Shown here: positions 23,448-24,258 of the stretch, one piece after another
Position numbering within the stretch: the first letter of the stretch is position 1
Layout of the letters: every line of letters starts with the position of its first letter
Origin: CALSPH01 sp041690035
Lineage (GTDB): Bacteria > Bacteroidota > Bacteroidia > NS11-12g > UBA955
Direction of reading: 5' to 3'
NCBI GenBank assembly: GCA_041690035.1
Contig: JBDNFC010000096.1
Location: 1-24,258 of the forward strand
DNA: 24,258 nucleotides
The notes under the pieces: generated by a model
Databases searched by the model: none
Told to the model about the DNA's origin: nothing
What the model saw: only the letters and a program-made list of their open reading frames with translations
Made by a program: the position numbers and the translations under genes

Positions 23448-24258
23448 TTAGCGTAGGTATTAAAATTAATCCAAAGGACATGTATATTTTATACATCAAT
23501 GCTAACACTTTCCATTTTTCTGCACGAAGATATATTAATGGAAAAATGGCTAAAAAGATGCCAAGAATCACAATAAACATATACAATAAAAAAATAGTAT
23601 TGTTTGAGCCATAAAAATTTATAAATGCCCAACTGCATAACAACCCCAAATTAGAAAAAAGAAAAACATTAGTAAAGAACATTGCCCACTTATTACCAAA
23701 AATTATAGGCATGGTTTGGGCATTGCATTTTAAATCTCCTTTCTTATCTGCAATGTCTTTAACAATTTCTCTGCAAAAAGTTAATAAAAATATTGAGAGA
23801 CAAAACACCCAAGCATCACCGCCAACAAAAACTAATTTATGTGATATAAAAACCATTAAGAAAGTAAAAAACGAAAGCAATGCAACAATAAAATTACCCA
23901 CCAAAAACCAATTACTAAAAGCATAAGCATATAAAAATAAGAGTATTTGAGATATAAGCACCAAATAAAAACATGCTTTTATTTCTACAGAAAAGGATAA
24001 AACTAAGGCCAAAGCATTAAAAACTAAATAAAGCAGCAGCCAAGTTTTCTTTTTAAAAAGAGCTAATCTTGGCTTACGGTTTAACAAATCTTTCTTTTGA
24101 TCAAAAAAATTATTAATAATATAACCCGCTGCTGCTGTAAAAACAGTTGGCAAAATTACATAAACGATAAAGTTTAGATATGAAATATCTATTGTAAAAT
24201 ACTTAAAAATAATTGTTTGCAATACCCAAATAAACAACAAGTTTATTGGTCTAAACAA
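23437..24258 (-). CDS. UbiA-family prenyltransferase (partial at right edge)
   Basis: A polytopic membrane prenyltransferase, in Bacteroidota usually annotated as geranylgeranylglycerol-phosphate geranylgeranyltransferase-like, but the acceptor is not proven. About eight hydrophobic helices are seen. The first Asp-rich motif is NNFFDQKKD (residues 49-57 of the visible part) and the second is DIADKKGD (168-175). The first motif has Asn where the family normally has Asp (NDxxDxxxD). The reading frame is open to the window edge and the visible part begins within the LxRPxN segment, so a few N-terminal residues are missing. It is the first visible gene of the ubiA-maf-enoyl-CoA hydratase unit and overlaps maf by 11 bp. 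Confidence 0.9.
   Translation of the reverse strand: MFRPINLLFIWVLQTIIFKYFTIDISYLNFIVYVILPTVFTAAAGYIINNFFDQKKDLLNRKPRLALFKKKTWLLLYLVFNALALVLSFSVEIKACFYLVLISQILLFLYAYAFSNWFLVGNFIVALLSFFTFLMVFISHKLVFVGGDAWVFCLSIFLLTFCREIVKDIADKKGDLKCNAQTMPIIFGNKWAMFFTNVFLFSNLGLLCSWAFINFYGSNNTIFLLYMFIVILGIFLAIFPLIYLRAEKWKVLALMYKIYMSFGLILIPTLSEL

Overview
The window is about 24.3 kb of AT-rich DNA from a member of the Bacteroidota. Four things point there: a gliding-motility lipoprotein of the GldB type, a secreted protein with a type IX secretion (Por) C-terminal sorting domain, an S46 dipeptidyl-peptidase, and promoter-like boxes of the form TTTG-N19/20-TAnnTTTG in place of the usual -35/-10. Shine-Dalgarno sequences are not evident. 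I saw no rRNA, tRNA, CRISPR array, transposase, integrase or phage gene. Most of the window is conserved housekeeping sequence with a few secreted or cell-surface genes, and I did not find a multi-gene defence or otherwise novel system.

Layout, left to right. pheT (partial, minus) runs off the left edge. It is followed by a minus-strand unit read from about 3.45 kb leftwards: a pRiA4b ORF-3-like protein, miaA and terC. Next come nadE (minus) and a PorT-like barrel protein (minus) whose promoter overlaps the start of the divergent gldB (plus). gldB converges on a minus-strand pair, a sigma54-type response regulator followed by a Sua5-type threonylcarbamoyl-AMP synthase. A 364-bp gap, the largest non-coding stretch, holds a strong terminator and an odd palindrome. 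After it lie a T9SS-exported beta-propeller-like protein (minus) and holA (minus). holA is divergent from a small PD-(D/E)XK (HsdR-N type) protein, an NhaD-type antiporter and a GT2 glycosyltransferase, all plus strand.

The right half is all minus strand: an outer-membrane barrel gene broken by an in-frame TAG; a four-gene unit (SAM methyltransferase, four-helix membrane protein, rsmI, lnt); an S46 peptidase with its own terminator; and a tightly overlapping unit ubiA (partial at the right edge), maf, enoyl-CoA hydratase.

Themes: translation and tRNA/rRNA modification (pheT, miaA, sua5, rsmI), replication (holA), cofactor synthesis (nadE), envelope and secretion (lnt, gldB, T9SS cargo, two barrels, S46 peptidase), ion handling (nhaD, terC) and lipid metabolism (ubiA homologue, enoyl-CoA hydratase). 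The most useful second looks are the TAG-interrupted barrel gene (15536-16132), the small intact nuclease-fold protein beside holA, the uncharacterised membrane protein beside rsmI, and the very short or absent mRNA leaders implied by several -7 boxes.
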